Assembly: GCF_016859285.1 (NCBI RefSeq)
Contig: NC_053415.1
Span: 16,183,501 to 16,247,500 of the forward strand
Direction of reading: 5' to 3'
Length of the DNA: 64,000 bases
Source of the DNA: Xiphias gladius
Taxonomy: Eukaryota > Chordata > Actinopteri > Istiophoriformes > Xiphiidae
In this document: positions 9,458-23,532 of the stretch, one piece after another
Layout of the letters: each line of letters begins with the position of its first letter
How positions within the stretch are numbered: position 1 is the stretch's first letter
Position numbers and translations under genes: made by a program
Notes under the pieces: model-generated
Told to the model about the DNA's origin: nothing
Seen by the model: the letters and a program-made list of their open reading frames with translations, nothing else
Database searches by the model: none

Positions 9458-12400
9458 TCTGAAAGAGAGCCATAAAAAAGGATGAGTGCTCACCATGATT
9501 TAGCTGTCATACACTATGTAAAGTTTCCCCAATGAAGGTGTTCCCAGCAGTTTTGGATGTTGCAGCGGTATTTTAAAACTATGTCAGGTGGGCTTTGGGC
9601 TGTGCTAATCCCACAGTACTGTACCTGTTCCATAGATGGACATGCGATGATTTGAAGGTCTTCTCCATTGTATTCCTCCTGAAGCAAGGCAAGCAGTCTT
9701 TGGAATACCTGCTGGATGTTATTCTGTGGGAAAAGCCATCCTGTTACTGAGTGCTGGAGGGAAATTCATACCACATTTCCTTCTGGCCTACGTTCCCTAA
9801 CTATCTTGTTTCCATGTCAACAGGAGAATTTCGTTTCTCTCTCATTCAGCTTCACCTGGCACCTTGATGAACCATACACAGCCAGGACAAAGATTTCTCT
9901 GTTAGAGTTCAATCATGATGACAAATTTATTGCTAAACGCACAATCTCCGAGCCCAGTTTAAACAAAAGGTTTACCCCAAGAGGGTAATTCAAACACAGA
10001 ATTGTTATCTATATTTCTCCAAAATTGATTGACAAGCCTTTTACTACAGTGACTAACACTCACTTATGAATAAACATATGTCATGAATGATTTCTAGTAA
10101 TGTGAAAGGTTTGTTTAAATGGTAACATAAGCCAACACCTCAGTATAATAGGCCTATAATTACGATATCTATGATGAGAGAGAAATAAAAATGCTTTTCT
10201 AGCTGTGAGTTAACCTCTTCAGTGATACATGAAAATAACCTCTAATTCATATTATTGTAAAAATAGTGATTGGACCATGCAAACACATGCTTTAACAATG
10301 ACTTGAAAAGAAACTGACTCATGCGGTACATGCTACACCCTTGCGTTTCCGCCACATACCCGGACAGGCTTGAAAAGGATGAACTCTGTGTCTCTATTGG
10401 CTAAGTACAAGGACATGCTCTGTAAAGTGCTTGGCAGCTTGCTCTTCATCACACGGTAGGTAGCCATCACTATATCGTTGATCTTTGCTGAAAAGAGAAA
10501 AAAACAGGACAGAGTTTAAAAAAAAAAAAAAAAACCCAAAAAAACCATTGTCCTCTAGTATATGCTATACAGGTTTTGATGAATTACAGTATGATGCTCA
10601 TGGCGTTTCCCCGAGACAAGTCTTACCTGGCTGTGCCCAAGGTTGCTGAGACAGACTGTACGTGGGACCACCTTGGATAGCCATAGTTTTAAGAGCTGCA
10701 ACCTGAGTGCAGCCACAGTCAAAACAAAACGTTACAATTTGAAAAGGCTTAATTTGTGCTAGTTCAGTGCATATAATAATCAATGGAAAGACACACAAGA
10801 GGCTGCGCTGCCTCTTGGCTGTAATACAAAGAGTAGTACTGACATAAAAACTGACAGAAAACTCAGTGTGGGGTGCGTAGAAATAAAGACATTTTTTTCA
10901 GCAGAATTACTACACATAAAGAATACAGAACACAATTAACTATCAAAACACATGCATATACACAAATACCTAGCAAGAGAGATATCCTAGATGAAAAACA
11001 GCCATTTTATCTTCAGTTGTCAGGAAAATACGGAGACTGTCATTGATCAGTAAGTAAGCAAATGGCTTTTTAGATTTAAGGTTTTTAAAGCTAAAAGCTG
11101 AAAAAATGAAGGTCAGAATGACACGTCAGTGCCTGAGGCCAAGTCTGCTTTCGCTCTAACAGTTACCTTGGTGAGAAACTCCTCAAGGTTTCCCACAAAG
11201 ATCTGAGTCTGCTGCTGGATGAACTGCTCACAGCTGAACTTCAGGTGTCGGTCCACATCCTTCTTAGAGTCAATGTAGTGCTCCTTTATCTCTGGTGTTC
11301 CCTGGGGGCCACAGAGAAAAGGGGTTTAGCACTATCAAGTGACATTTCCCTAAGGCAGGTTGCTATCAAAGTGTATAAAGTGTATGGTATTTTTAATAAA
11401 AATAAAAAAAAAGGCAAAAAAAGGAATAAAAATACTACCTCCAACAGGAATTCGAGTATGGCGTTGTGACTGTTAAGTCGGAAGAATTTAGGAACAGCCT
11501 TAGGGTTCAGGATTTTGAAGGCAGCATCTTAACACAAAGCAGAGATTATATCTGGGCTGATGAAGAATTAGAGTGCCCTCTAGTGCTACAAATTTAATAT
11601 GACCTTCACTGGGACGAGGGCGATAGGAGGAGCAAATCTGCCCTGTGAGCATTCAGTTAATATACATTGTGGTGTTGGATTACACTGTGATTTCCACATT
11701 AATTGTTGCCACTGGTGCATGTGATAGGCACAAGTTGCTTAATGAGCATGAGAATGTAATGACTGGCTTTATGGAGCTGAACACCAATGTTCCCTCCACC
11801 TTTAATTATCTTACCTCGCGTTTTCTTCAGGTCCAGTGAGATTTCCTTGATGGCAAAATCGGTGTGAAATGGGGCAATCTGTTCACGCATTATCAGCAGG
11901 TGCTTGATCAGGAAAAGTTGCCCATCTATTTGTGTCTACAGAAAGGGATAGCACACTGTTAAGTCCACACTGCAGGCTGCCAAAACAAAAGGGCATCTGC
12001 TGACTATCCGAGCTACAGAGAACATGAAAAGCACAGGCTCAGAGACGATAAAAGAACATGTCTAATTAATAACTGCTGATTGACTGTAGCTGGAAAGGGA
12101 CATATTATGGTCACAAAAAAGGCAGCTGAAACCATTTATTGCTCAGCTAGCGACTAAAACATTGGAAAAAGACATCATCAACGTGGAGTGGGAACACATC
12201 CTTTGAGATTGATGCTGCTGCTTTAATTTGAAGTGTTAGGTTGAAACGCGCCAGTTAGCACAGATATTGACAGCAAAATTGAAGGTGAGAGAAACCCATA
12301 AATAAAGGATGGTCTGCTGAACACACTGTAGGGCATAATAAAGCACCTATGAAAATAAACTTTAAATGACATCCCAGCTGCTTTAGTTGAGGTTGCTGTA

Positions 12401-15400
12401 GCCTGAAGGAATTTGAATAAAACCGAACACATCTTATCGAGGAGGGAATTGATCTTACTATGTCAAAAGAAAGATACTTATCAAGATATTTTGATAATAA
12501 TAAAAATCCTAAAAGTTCAGTAAAAATACAAAACCATACTCTACTCTTAACAATTTGTACTAACCTTGTTTTTAAGGATGATATCAGAAGCTTTAAGAAG
12601 GGACTGGATGCAGGCAGATAAGGCTTCTTGAGATAAACCCTGGAAGACTGCTCTCTGGAAAAAGACCAAGTCACAGTAAGAAACACATGAATAAGAAATG
12701 CAAAGTGGAAAAACTACATATACTACACATCCTGCCATGTTTTAGCATGGGGGCCCTCTACATTAGTAAAAACTAATTATTTTAGACTCACATCTATACA
12801 TCTATAGAGCTTGGACAGACAAACCAGCGTTCGTCTGACAGTAGGGTACCACATGCCGTGCAGATCAGCAGGAGAGATGGATGTCTGTAGGCGTGATGCT
12901 TCCACATTCCCTGTATTCATTGTACAAAGGAGGAAGAGCCATCAGGCAAATGACAGTAACACCAAAAGTTGATTAAAAAAAAAAACAAGTGTCACAATCT
13001 GGAAAGACAGACCAGCATTACTGTTTCTTCTACCGTCAGGATCCTCAAGCTGTACATCAGAAAACATTGCCTCCTGTGACATCTGCTTCATCTGCTCCTC
13101 CTTCAAGCTCTGAGCAATTCTCTATTGATTACAAGAAATCAAAGGCAAGATGTAGCAGATTGAACGTGTTTTTCCATTTTTGCTTCAACAGGAAGCCTAC
13201 AGGTAAATTACCTAACGAACAAATTAACAGAAAATAAAATTCATCTTGCAAAATGAGTGTAGCAAGAAAGAAAGTGAGATAAACATCTAAAGACATATCT
13301 AAGGAATCAGGGAGATTTGATATTAAGAAAATAGTCTAGATGTAGCACATTTAAGAGCCATTAAATACAGGTTAGAGTCAAGGGCATGTTTAACAACATT
13401 TGCAGACATTCACAAGCCAAAAGACCTTCCAAGGTCTTTAATTTGCATAATTCAACTTAAAATATTTACGACTTTTTAAGGAGCTGTAGATAAAAAGTGT
13501 TAAATGTTGGACAGTCACTTTTTTTTCTTTGTGTGAATAGGGTGTCTACAGGTGTAACAAAACTTGACATGAATTTAAACTTACAAAAAAAAAAATTTGA
13601 TGAAAGACAAAAAGACAGCCAAACATCTAAAGAAATATCAGAGCATATACCTGCACTATCAGGTAAATTTGATCTTGAGGAAATAGTTCACATGCAACAC
13701 ATTGAGAACTGAAACATCAGTCCAGAATCATTCAACGTGTGCAGACATTCACAATACCGAAGACCTTCCAAGGCTGTACTTTTACATTCAAATTAAAACA
13801 TTGAGACTTAAGGACCTGCAGATAGTCTGCAAGACTAGAAATATTTTACTCAAATGTTGGATAATAAAGCGTTTCATGTTTATTTTTCCTTTACAACATT
13901 AATAAGCTCAAGAAACCAACAAAATTAGATATGCCCGCAATCAAGTTCATGTGATTACATTTAATGCTGAAACACTCGATAGACAAAAAAATTAATCAAC
14001 TAATTTTTGATGATCGATAAGTAATTTACCCAGCAGAAGAGCTGATCATTCACGGTTTCTTCTACTAAAATCTGTGGATGGGATTTGTTGTTGTTTTCTG
14101 TCACTGTGGTCAGGCATAACCAGCATTTTGAAAACTATTAAAAACCAACTATTTCTTGACATATTATAAAGTAAACAATAGCTCAGAAAATAAATACATA
14201 AATTTAAAAAATGCATTAATAAATTATGAAAATATTCAATTATATCCATGTTTTGTAAAGCTGGTTGAGTATAAGATGAAGTGAAAACAATCGTTAGGCA
14301 TTTTATTTCTGAAAATATAGAGAAGGAAAACTGATATCCCTTTGAGCGTACAAGACCCACCTCCATCATCTCCAATTTCTCAGGATAGGCCAGATCCCCT
14401 GGAGCTGGGTTGTAGCCTGTGATATCAGTCTGGATGTAAATATGAGTCCTGTATACCAGTCTCTCCTGGACATCCTCCAGCATCTGCTTCACTACTGCAT
14501 CAAAGGCCCCCAACTGAGCAGCTGCATAAAGGCACACAGAAGTCATGTATAGTGATGTTTGATATGGTGGGCTTATGATAAGAAATCAGAACGCGGAGAT
14601 GAGAACTGAATGAGCGCTTAAAAAAAAAAACAGGGCAGTGGACATGAAAACATCCTAGTCCTCAAGTTTCAAAGAAAACTCTTGTGCTCCTTTGCTTTTC
14701 CTGTGTGTACCTTGACTGGAGTTTGTCTTCTCAGATTCCAACCCACTTAAGTGGACGGTAAACTTCATTAAAGACACTCCTGTTTAATTTTGGATAAATT
14801 TAAGGACCATGACAATGTGCTTTTTCTTTAAAACTTGGGGACCTAGAACCAAAGTAATTTATGGGTGAACCACTCCACACTGTCTCAGATTTAGAAAAAG
14901 TCATGTTTTCTGTTATATTGTTTTCAAAAAAAAAAAAAAAAAGGCAGAATTCTGAATGGTAATTTATGCGGAAAACCTGTTGCTACAATTTCATTAAATT
15001 CAGTATTTCTCACTTGGAAAAATAAGGCACTGAGGAGATAAGGGATATCCTTTTAAGGATCTTATATTTCATTTATTTATAGCTCATTAAATTTCGCAAA
15101 AATATTTGTCTTCTTTCTTTATTGTTGTAAAAAAAAAAATTTTTTTTTAATGTCAATTTCAGGGAAAAAGTGCAAATAATTTTATTTCAAATATAATTTT
15201 GTAGCACAACAAAAGTGAAAGTGAAAGGTTTTCCCAACATATATTTGGTACAGTAGCAAGCCCCGACAACTCCGGCACAGCTGCAACCTGGTGACTCAAT
15301 TCTAAACACTGCATGTGACATATGAGAAGCTTTCAAGAGAACAAAAGCTGTAACCTACCATTGTTATGAACATGATCTTCTAGCATCTCATTCTTGAGAA

Positions 15401-18400
15401 TGCTGCAGAGCTCAGACAGGGTTTCCAGGTGAAGGATGTGGATGATTAGAGGCCGGAGGACATCGTAGAGAGACAGACATAACTTCTCTAGCAGCTCGCT
15501 GTTGAGAGATTAAAAACCATTTCATTTCTTTGTACAGCCGAGAAACGGCTAAAATTACACTTTCTGTTCAGAGTTTCATTCCAGGTAAGGAATAAAAGAT
15601 TGATGTAATGAATAAAAAAAAAGGCAAAAACACTTTTGCTCTTCAATTATAATACAAATTGTCTACCCGTGCTGCGTAAATCGGTATTTCAAACTCTAAA
15701 CACATCAAGCTGAAATGGCCATCATGCGTTTTAAAGCGTCACACCTTAAACAAATACATACAAGACAATGGCTTTCTGTGTGCGTTCAGTGATCATGTTA
15801 CCAGTGAGACAGGTGCTACTCACTCCAGTTTAGGTGTAGGTTTAGAGAAGAACTCATTGTACAGCTGGTGTTCATCCTGGCAAACGTGAACCATAAAGGC
15901 ACAGCCACTGCGAACCTGTAGAAATACACATCATGATCACCCTCTGCAGTCCCCACTAATACTTTGCTTTGGCTCCATTTCAAACATGCAAACACATCCT
16001 CCAACATAAATGAGTTGGGCACCGATTACAACAATCATTAACAAGATGCATTACCTTTCAAGTTTCATTAAAAGAAAAAAGGACAAAATACATCGTCTAT
16101 CCAACTGCCAAAATTTAATCTGGTTTGTCTGAAGTATTACATTAGAATAAAAGTATTTTTTGATTAATTAGGTCAGTTATGTTTTCTCCACCAGGAGGAA
16201 CACAGCACAATAAATCCCAGTGTTATAGATGAGGGATTACTGAGGGTGTACGAACAACACTGACTGAGTCTCTACGCAACAATTCACTTGTGAACAAAAC
16301 AGCCGTAAGTTTTGGATGCCTGCTGTACACAATCTCAGGTTATGCTCATTTATCATGTGCACAGCTTTGTGTCTGTACCAAGCACTCCAGTAAATTTCCC
16401 AGAGGATCCATACTGGGCATTCATTGCAAGCGCAAATGTCACTTTACAATATCTAAAGGGCAGTTCCTGCTTTGAACTAGCCATGCATTACCAGAGCACA
16501 GTGGTCTTTGCTGTTTTGGTTGGTCAGGTCAGTAATGGTGGATGTAATGCTGGGACTGAGGAGCTGCTCTCTCTGGTCAAGGTAGCACTGGTGGATTTCA
16601 TCTAGGAGCTGATGATATCTGCTCACATCAGTAAAAGGAGGGATGAGTTAATTTAGCACAAGACCTGTGGATAAAAAAACAACAGGAACGCTGAAATGCC
16701 AATACTCACTCTGGAATTTTCTCTGCCCGCTGTTCTATCTGTTCAATTAGAGACTGAAAGAAAAAAAAAATGTCAATGAAAATGTAATTTTATTACAGAG
16801 AATTATCTATGCAGATGATGTGCTGCATAATTCCATGGGTCATAAAAAAAAAAAAACACATACTCACTCTAACTTTAGGTGAAGCTGCTCTAAACTTAAC
16901 GTAGTAAAGTGTAAAAGCATTGTCTGCGTTGGTCAAGCCCATTGGATCCTGGGGGGTACAAAAAAAAAATAAGAAAAAAAATCTAGTACTGAAAATGAAC
17001 TAGGTACTTACAGTATCTATGCCTCTATACAGAGTTTTTTTTTGCCTGTGAAGGAGGAAATGTGACTTTTTCTTACCCTTTTCGTTAACTGGCTTGTAAG
17101 ATTCTGCATAGTGTTTACAATGTGGATCTTCATGAAGTGCATAGCTTTAGAAAGACATTGTTTAAATTTGGCCAAATAAACCGGATAGTCCTTGAAATTT
17201 GGCTGCAATCAATAGAAATAAGTGTTAGACAGCTTTAATTGTGGTCACACACCATATACTCTCATGCATAGATTATATGACAAGGATAGCACATTCTTGC
17301 AGTCATAACAAGTCAACAGTATATTGTCATTCGTCTTGGTCAGAATTTAACACTGAAAAAGATTTACAAAAAAAACACAAAACTCCTTGTAGGAAAGTAG
17401 ATATAAATATGTAAAATTACGCAGAAGGAATTCAAACACATTTACTGCATAAAAACATGATCTAGCGTAAAATTATTCAAACACTGGTAATAAAATGAGA
17501 TCTGCACAGACAGAAGTGACATTTTGTAAAGAGTGCAAGCTACTTACATGTGAAGAAACGTACTCAATGCAGTCATCCAGTTTTGACAGCATTGGTATGA
17601 AGCCTTCGCTATTTACAGACAAGGTCGGTGAATTCAGTTTCTGCAAAGACAAAGAAAAAGTTAGGTTTGAAGTAATTCCAAACAAAAACATCTATAATGC
17701 TCCAGCTCTTGGTCTTTATGATCAAAACTTTTTTTCATTTGGCAAAGTCCCCACTCCAAGAGGTGTGTTGTGTGTAATTTTAGGCCAGGCTGCATTAAAG
17801 ATTTTGTTTCCATATTTATATTTATATTTATGTGCAGGTGAGGTTAGATAAAATTTTCATGTCCTATTGAGTAGGTAAATTTTTAAAAAGATCCTTAGAA
17901 AGAATTACATTAGAAATGTAGCTGACATCAAAGTTGTTTAGAATAATGTTTTAAATCTGGGACATCACCGCTGATTCATAATAATAATTAGGCTTATAAA
18001 TAATTAAGAAATTAACTGACACATCATTTAAAATGCATAGATGTAGTTAACAAATGTTTCAAGATGTGGACTAAAAAAAAAAAAAAAAATCCAGCCTACC
18101 GTGTTGATGTTTTCTAACTCATTAAAATATGACAGTTTCTGCTGTATGCTCTCTGCCAGGTCAACAAGCTCTGACTGCAAAGAGAGAGAACAACAAACCA
18201 CAGTTGACACAATATGGCATGAAAGTTTAATTTCGGTTCAGTTCAACTTACTCGGATGGTCCAGTCTATATAAATTTGTAAGCATGAGCAAGAGTGGGAA
18301 AAAATTCAAGAAAAAACAAAGGATGAAAGCTGCAACGTCAACAAGGTATTATACACGCCACAGAGAGAACAAACAGCAGACCGCAGAATGCTTTGTAGCA

Positions 18401-20453
18401 ATTTTATTTTCAGACAAGTTTTTATTTATGTCATGATGTTCTGAACTAGACAGCGTATGGTTATTTCCAGTCATGTCCAATGACTCCTTTGGCTTTTACC
18501 ACAGTTGTTTTTATACAATTTCCCAACTCAGAAAAGCTCCTGAGTTTAGGCCATACAGACATTTTAGCAATTTCTACAGTTTCTGGGTTTGGGAGGTGCA
18601 TTCATGTTTACAAATGCTAAATGCTCTGTCTTTCCTGGACTATAAGAAAAATACATTAGATGACATTACAATTTCCACTGATCAGGTCTCAGCAATCCCC
18701 TTATTATAACAATATAGCTGGATTTAAGGAGAGAAAGGACAGCAGTGATCTTACCTGTTCTTTTAGGAGTTGTTCACAAGCTTCATGTAGGGTACCAGTC
18801 TTATTGGACACAAATAGGTACTGTTTCTGGAGGGAGTCCAAGTGCTCCAGAGCCAAACTGACATCTTTCAGAATAGCATCACATTGTTCCTGGTAGCAGT
18901 TTAGATCATCTCTGGTTTTCCTGGGGGGAAAAGCTGACATATTATCTGTTTACTTTGACAAAATATTGCATTGAAGCTACCTACTGGTTTGCATAGCAGT
19001 TTCAGGACATTTTGACACTGAGCAGAAACTTGATGTACTGTTCCCTATGGTCTGGAACTTTCAAGATGAGCTTGAAAGCACTTGTTACTGTATAATAAAA
19101 ACAGGGTTATCATTGCAGTTGTATTCCATCAGCTGTCAACGACCAAACACCTGCTGTGATGTGATTATTTGAGGGTGTGTTCAAGAAAGAAAGTTTAGCC
19201 CATGCAGAGCAGGGAAGCAATGGATTTCTGCCTTATACTTTTAGTTACTTTGATCCTACTCTGTGGAACACTCTGCAAGATGGGCTGAGATCTGTCAAAA
19301 CTCTGTCGACATCCAAACACAAACCTCAAACTTTTCCATTGTCTCAGGCATATGATAAGTTACTGTATGTGTTCGTCCGTGCAGGTTTGTGTCTGTAGTT
19401 TATGTCTAGCTGGCCCGATAATCACAGAACAAATCTGAGATGTGGGCAGCGATTCAGAGGTCTGAATCCAGGCTAATTTCTGTATAATGTGTGGAGTGGG
19501 TGTGTGTTTTTACTGTCTATGGGTGAGTGGGGGTTAAATTGTCATGAAATGTTGCTATACGCGGTAAATAACACCTCATTGTCTTGGCTGAGTAGTTTGT
19601 TTCTGATTTACCCTTTCAAGAAACCTTACTCTGTTACAAACAGTATGACACCACCACCTAGGATGAAGCACTTTAAAATTTAAGTACCTGTATTTTGCGC
19701 TCTCATCCAGGTCCATGTTTGCCTGTAACTTGGCAAACCAGGCAAAAAACTGCAACACAAAACGGCGTTATATCACAACCATGCATCTTATTAAGGCTCA
19801 GTAAGTCTGACTGCCTACTGCACTGTTTACTGCTGACAAAGACAAGTCACCTGCTGTGCAGTTTCTATCCTATCATTCTCCATATCAAGCATCTGGAAAC
19901 CCTTGAGCAGGACGTCCTCTGTTGAGGCGGGCACAGTTGCTGTGAACGGGGACTGCAAGGACCGGGACGAAAGGCTGCACAAGTCCTCAATGGGAAGCTG
20001 CAAAACAGAACAGGGCTCCTTGTTTCTAAACAGACTCAGCAAGCCTGCATATGAAGCTAGCTGAATGGCTTGACGTGGCGGTGCACAAGTGCAAGTGCAA
20101 GCCCGCTGGTCCTCCTACAAGTAATTATTCCGTTATATATTAACTTTGATATAATGTTAACATAGCAGAGAAGTGAACCGAGTTCGTACCGAGGCAGTCT
20201 CAGGGTTTAGCTCAACTCACTTGCGTTTGAAAAGTAAATTAGCAACCCTGTTAGCTAGCTAGCTAACTCCGGAGTCACAGCTCACCTCTGAGGGCACAGA
20301 GAGGGTTTCGCCTGCGGCTCGGATCTCCAGGACAGAGTCCATTTGTTTCTCCGTGAGCGGAGCCATGGCATCGGTGCGGCGATCCCATAGCGACAGTTTC
20401 TCGCGGGTTTCTTTATCCGTTAGGTCCAGGAGGGACTGATCTGTGGACGCCAT
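9429..20453 (-). CDS. cog3: Conserved oligomeric Golgi complex subunit 3 (complete, 23 exons)
   Basis: COG3 (Sec34) is a lobe A subunit of the COG tether, which returns vesicles within the Golgi. Exons in transcript order: 20286-20453, 19851-19997, 19688-19749, 18755-18920, 18100-18174, 17548-17640, 17077-17202, 16868-16948, 16710-16753, 16492-16618, 15824-15915, 15359-15498, 14361-14521, 13034-13121, 12792-12910, 12565-12654, 11815-11935, 11439-11527, 11167-11301, 10627-10702, 10360-10487, 9625-9723, 9429-9458. They join in phase to 818 codons plus TAA; human COG3 has 828. Landmarks are [19 protein letters not shown] near the start, [20 protein letters not shown] (N-terminal helical region), the central [30 protein letters not shown] hinge sequence and the C-terminal IIACPSMEQ. 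The ATG is in a GCGACGATGG context. All introns are GT-AG. No frame damage was found. Confidence 0.97.
13270..13870. repeat. Diverged ~340-bp tandem duplication in a COG3 intron
   Basis: Blocks recur at an offset of 339-340 bases: 'aaacatctaaagacatat' at 13281 against 'aaacatctaaagaaatat' at 13621, 'gcagacattcacaa' at 13402 against 13741, and 'gaccttccaagg' near 13423 against 13762. It lies in the intron between COG3 exons 13034-13121 and 14361-14521. The unit is non-coding. Confidence 0.7.
13960..14035 (-). repeat. Fragment of the 'ttgcagccct' class dispersed repeat
   Basis: 'attaatcaactaatttttgat' and 'gatcgataagtaat' are characteristic of the ATTAATCGATTA-rich portion of a common percomorph repeat. 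A fuller copy is at 36.1-36.5 kb. It is an intronic relic. Confidence 0.45.
19170..19400 (+). mobile_element. Possible LINE 3' end fragment
   Basis: The open frame contains '[19 protein letters not shown]', resembling the 'APxLWNSLPxxLR' motif that ends many fish L2/CR1/Rex-type LINE proteins. The fragment is short, lies in a COG3 intron between 18920 and 19688, and is not autonomous. Confidence 0.4.
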
Positions 20454-20530
20454 CGTCGCTTTGGACAGCGGCTACGTCGGCAGCAACGCGCAGGTACTTC
20501 CTGTTCCGGGGGTGTGGGCGGGGCTTGGTG
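20454..20530 (-). promoter_or_regulatory. cog3: COG3 core promoter
   Basis: Upstream of the COG3 ATG lie an ETS-type site (acttcctgtt on the plus strand at 20496, ACAGGAAGT on the coding strand) and a GC box (gggcggggc at 20516-20524), within a locally CpG-containing stretch. No TATA box is visible. This fits a TATA-less housekeeping promoter with initiation in the ~50 bases before the ATG. Confidence 0.6.
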
Positions 20531-20762
20531 AAGAGGCTGATCCAGATACAGTATTGTTATTGTTAGTAAAATGCACTTAAAGTCTCAAAGGTAAAAGTAC
20601 TGCTTACATAGAAAAAAAGCCCCTGTGACTTATATATTATTATCTATGACATCATTAGATTGTTAATGCTGATGCACCTGTGCATAATCAGCACGTTACT
20701 GTTGTAGCTGCTCCAGGTGGAGTTAGTTTTAACAACTTTATACACTGCTAAGTAGTCCTGCT

Positions 20763-21059
20763 CAGTGGTTTCCAACCTAGGTGTCAGGCCCCTCCACAGG
20801 GTCACAAGATAAATCGGAGGGGTTGTGAGATGATTGATGGGAGACGACAGAAGAAAAAAAAAAACCAGGTACTAATACCCTGTCTATTTTCTCTAATCTT
20901 TGTTTTTTGCCAAATGCGGGTGAGTTTTACCTTGAACGGTTATTTGAAGGAAACCATCGGAGACGTTTCGAGGGGAAATGTCACAACTCACATACATTTG
21001 AAACACGACAAGGGGCGACAACATGGGTCACAAGCCAAAAATGTTGGGAGCTATTGCTG
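20763..21059. mobile_element. Non-autonomous hAT-like element
   Basis: The left end 'cagtggtttccaacctaggt' with 'gggtcacaagataaatc' and the right end 'gggtcacaagccaaaaatgt' followed by 'tgggagctattg' match the terminal sequences of a common vertebrate hAT-type MITE family (CAGTGGTTCCCAACC...). No transposase remains. The target-site duplication is not clear. Confidence 0.6.
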
Positions 21060-23421
21060 CAGTCTTTGAAGATGCAGTACATATCATAGTAATATTAGTG
21101 TGTACAATAATCAAATGTCCATAACACAAATTTCAAAAGTTATGTTAATTTTAGTGTTCTTATCCTGTGGCATGATGGAATTTAACACCTTGTTTGTGTT
21201 AAATGACAGTCAGTTTATTTCATTTCATTCCTTTTTATATGTTTTGTCTCTTCAGGTCTAATGTTGTATTTAATCTGTTTGTTTGTGTTTGTTTTCTTTT
21301 TTATTTTATTTTCCCTGTCTTTTTCTTTTATGAGTATTTGGACAAGTGTGTTATGTGTGTGCTGCTTATAAGAGAATGAAATAAAACCGTTCCCTGGTAA
21401 TAATATTTATTCAGAATTCACCTTGAAATACTCTAAATTCACCTCAGATATCACCTGGATGACAGCTGAAACCAATGATAGCGTCATTATAACGCTAACA
21501 CCATAAGTAAAATAGATCGGCGTGATGGATGGGATTTCTGGGTGGGACAGACTCTGGCCTCTAGCAGCAAATAAATCTATCACAAAAAATACAAATCCAG
21601 CAGGTGGAGCCCTGGGGTGCATTTTTAATAGTCCAAATTTAGATTTTAACTTCTGTTTCATTATGTCAGCAATTTGGTTTTCCTTTCTCCAAATACGCAC
21701 TAAAGCATTTGCAGTCACACATGCGAAAACAATTTTTCTTTTCCCCCAACATGCAGAGCCTTAATGTTAGTCTTTGCAAACTCTACTATGTCTGTCTTTG
21801 TTTAGTCATGTAGAAAATACTGTAAGGAGTGAAGAGCAAAAAATAATGCCTTTCTTTGAATGCGGTCTTTGCCACAATGCCTTTTTTTCTCTCTCACAAG
21901 GGAAAGCAAACACTGAACAAATAAGTTTTTTCAGTTGTCTTGTTTGAATATGCCGTCAATTATGAGATTATTGCAAATACCTCATGACCAATGACCCATT
22001 GTCATGAGAAAAACATTTATATTTTAAATATTTTCAGCAACATGCTCTGTTTCTGATAAAATGATACTGAAAAGACATGTTGTTTTTCTTTTCATGTTGT
22101 CATTCTGTGGTGTTTAGCCATTTTTATCAACTGAGGTATATTTTGACTGTCTCTTCATCTTGTATTACCTTAATATAAGAAAAAAAATGTCTTAATTTTA
22201 ATACTTTCATGTAATATCTTTTTTTCATTTTGCATTTTTTAGTTTTTACTGTCAACATCGGAACTATGTGTGGGAAGTAATTATATTTACATAAACAGCT
22301 CCCAGTGTTTCTTTATACATAAACATGTACACATCTCAGAATCTATTACATGGAGGTGGTAGTGTTCACATTAACAGATCTGTCTGCAGGGTGTCTCATG
22401 GGATAGGTCACGCAGAGTTCAGATTTTTTTTTTTTTTTTGCTCGTCTACTTTAGTTAAAAGGAGACGCTGCAGAATTCAAGCCACGTTACTCTAGTACAA
22501 AAAGAGATGTCAGAGCAAATCTTGTCAGAAGCTGCATTTTGGCTCAGTGTGGGTCAGAGTGAGTCCTGAAAAAAAAGAGTGACACTTCATACTCCATAGT
22601 GGTGATGTTTTCTTTGCACTATGGCGTTGTGGGAGCTTGTTCCAGCTTTAAGAAGAGATAAAGTATAAATGAGTGAAAACAAGTGTACAGTGTATTGAAT
22701 TATCATCTTACTGAGGCACATTTTCAGCATGCAGTGCATCTTATAAAGAGGATTCACACAGGTCATCAAATTAAGTCACTTTTATTATATCTTGAAATTA
22801 AGTGTGGAAAATGTGCTGCTGAGCTCTTTTGAAACGGATACAATGAGAAAATGAACGACCTCTTAATGCGGATCTGCACTAGCGCATTTGCAGATAACAG
22901 TTAACTACTGTTATGTGATCTAGTCAAGTGCCTTTTCCTTACAGAACAATGACAAACAAACATATCTGTGTTATGGTACAAGTGGCTTAGAAATGCATTT
23001 TATAGTGACAACTTTGTCTTCTCAAAGTGCTATGAATTAAAAAAAAATTTTCAAAAACCTTAGATTTACCTTACAATACAACCTTTCAAAAAAATTACAG
23101 TCAAAGAATCTGCTTGTCACTTGCACGTAAAGATTTATCATCACCCTTAACTACACAGGAATGGAATAGTGTGTAATATGAAATTAGAAATTAAAAAAAA
23201 AAAAATCTAGACTCTATTTGAAAATATAAACTTAAAAAAAAATTAAAACTGTAAGCAAACCCTTAAAACCATTCAGCTGAGTAATGTACATAAATGTGCA
23301 AAGCAAAAAATTACATTTACAGATACTTGTAAATAATTTAAATAATTCCAATTAATTTCAACCTAGGCGGGATTAGGAACGTACACCTGGGCCACTAATT
23401 GCATCCCGTTCGGCTACTGTT
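21060..23421. other. Spacer between COG3 promoter and MID1 3' end
   Basis: This is AT-rich sequence without a recognisable gene. The short open frames here lack family resemblance. The part nearest MID1 (about 22.4-23.4 kb) may belong to longer MID1 3' UTR forms; another TTTATT (AATAAA on the minus strand) occurs near 22773. Confidence 0.5.
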
Positions 23422-23427
23422 TTTATT
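23422..23427 (-). terminator. mid1: Candidate proximal polyadenylation signal of MID1
   Basis: TTTATT on the plus strand gives AATAAA on the minus strand, about 105 bases after the MID1 stop codon. More distal signals are possible. Confidence 0.35.
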
Positions 23428-23532
23428 TTGCCAACATGAAGCACGTGGTCAGTCAAAGAGGTGCAGGCAGTCTGTTTTTGTTTTTTTTTTGGGGGGGGGA
23501 TACACCAAGCAAATCCAGCAAGACAGGTTTTG

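Noticed and set aside
12255..12686. 143-codon minus-strand open frame
   Set aside because: Intronic frame flanking COG3 exon 12565-12654; the sequence outside the exon is not coding-like.
14046..14546. 166-codon minus-strand open frame as a separate gene
   Set aside because: It is COG3 exon 14361-14521 read on into its intron.
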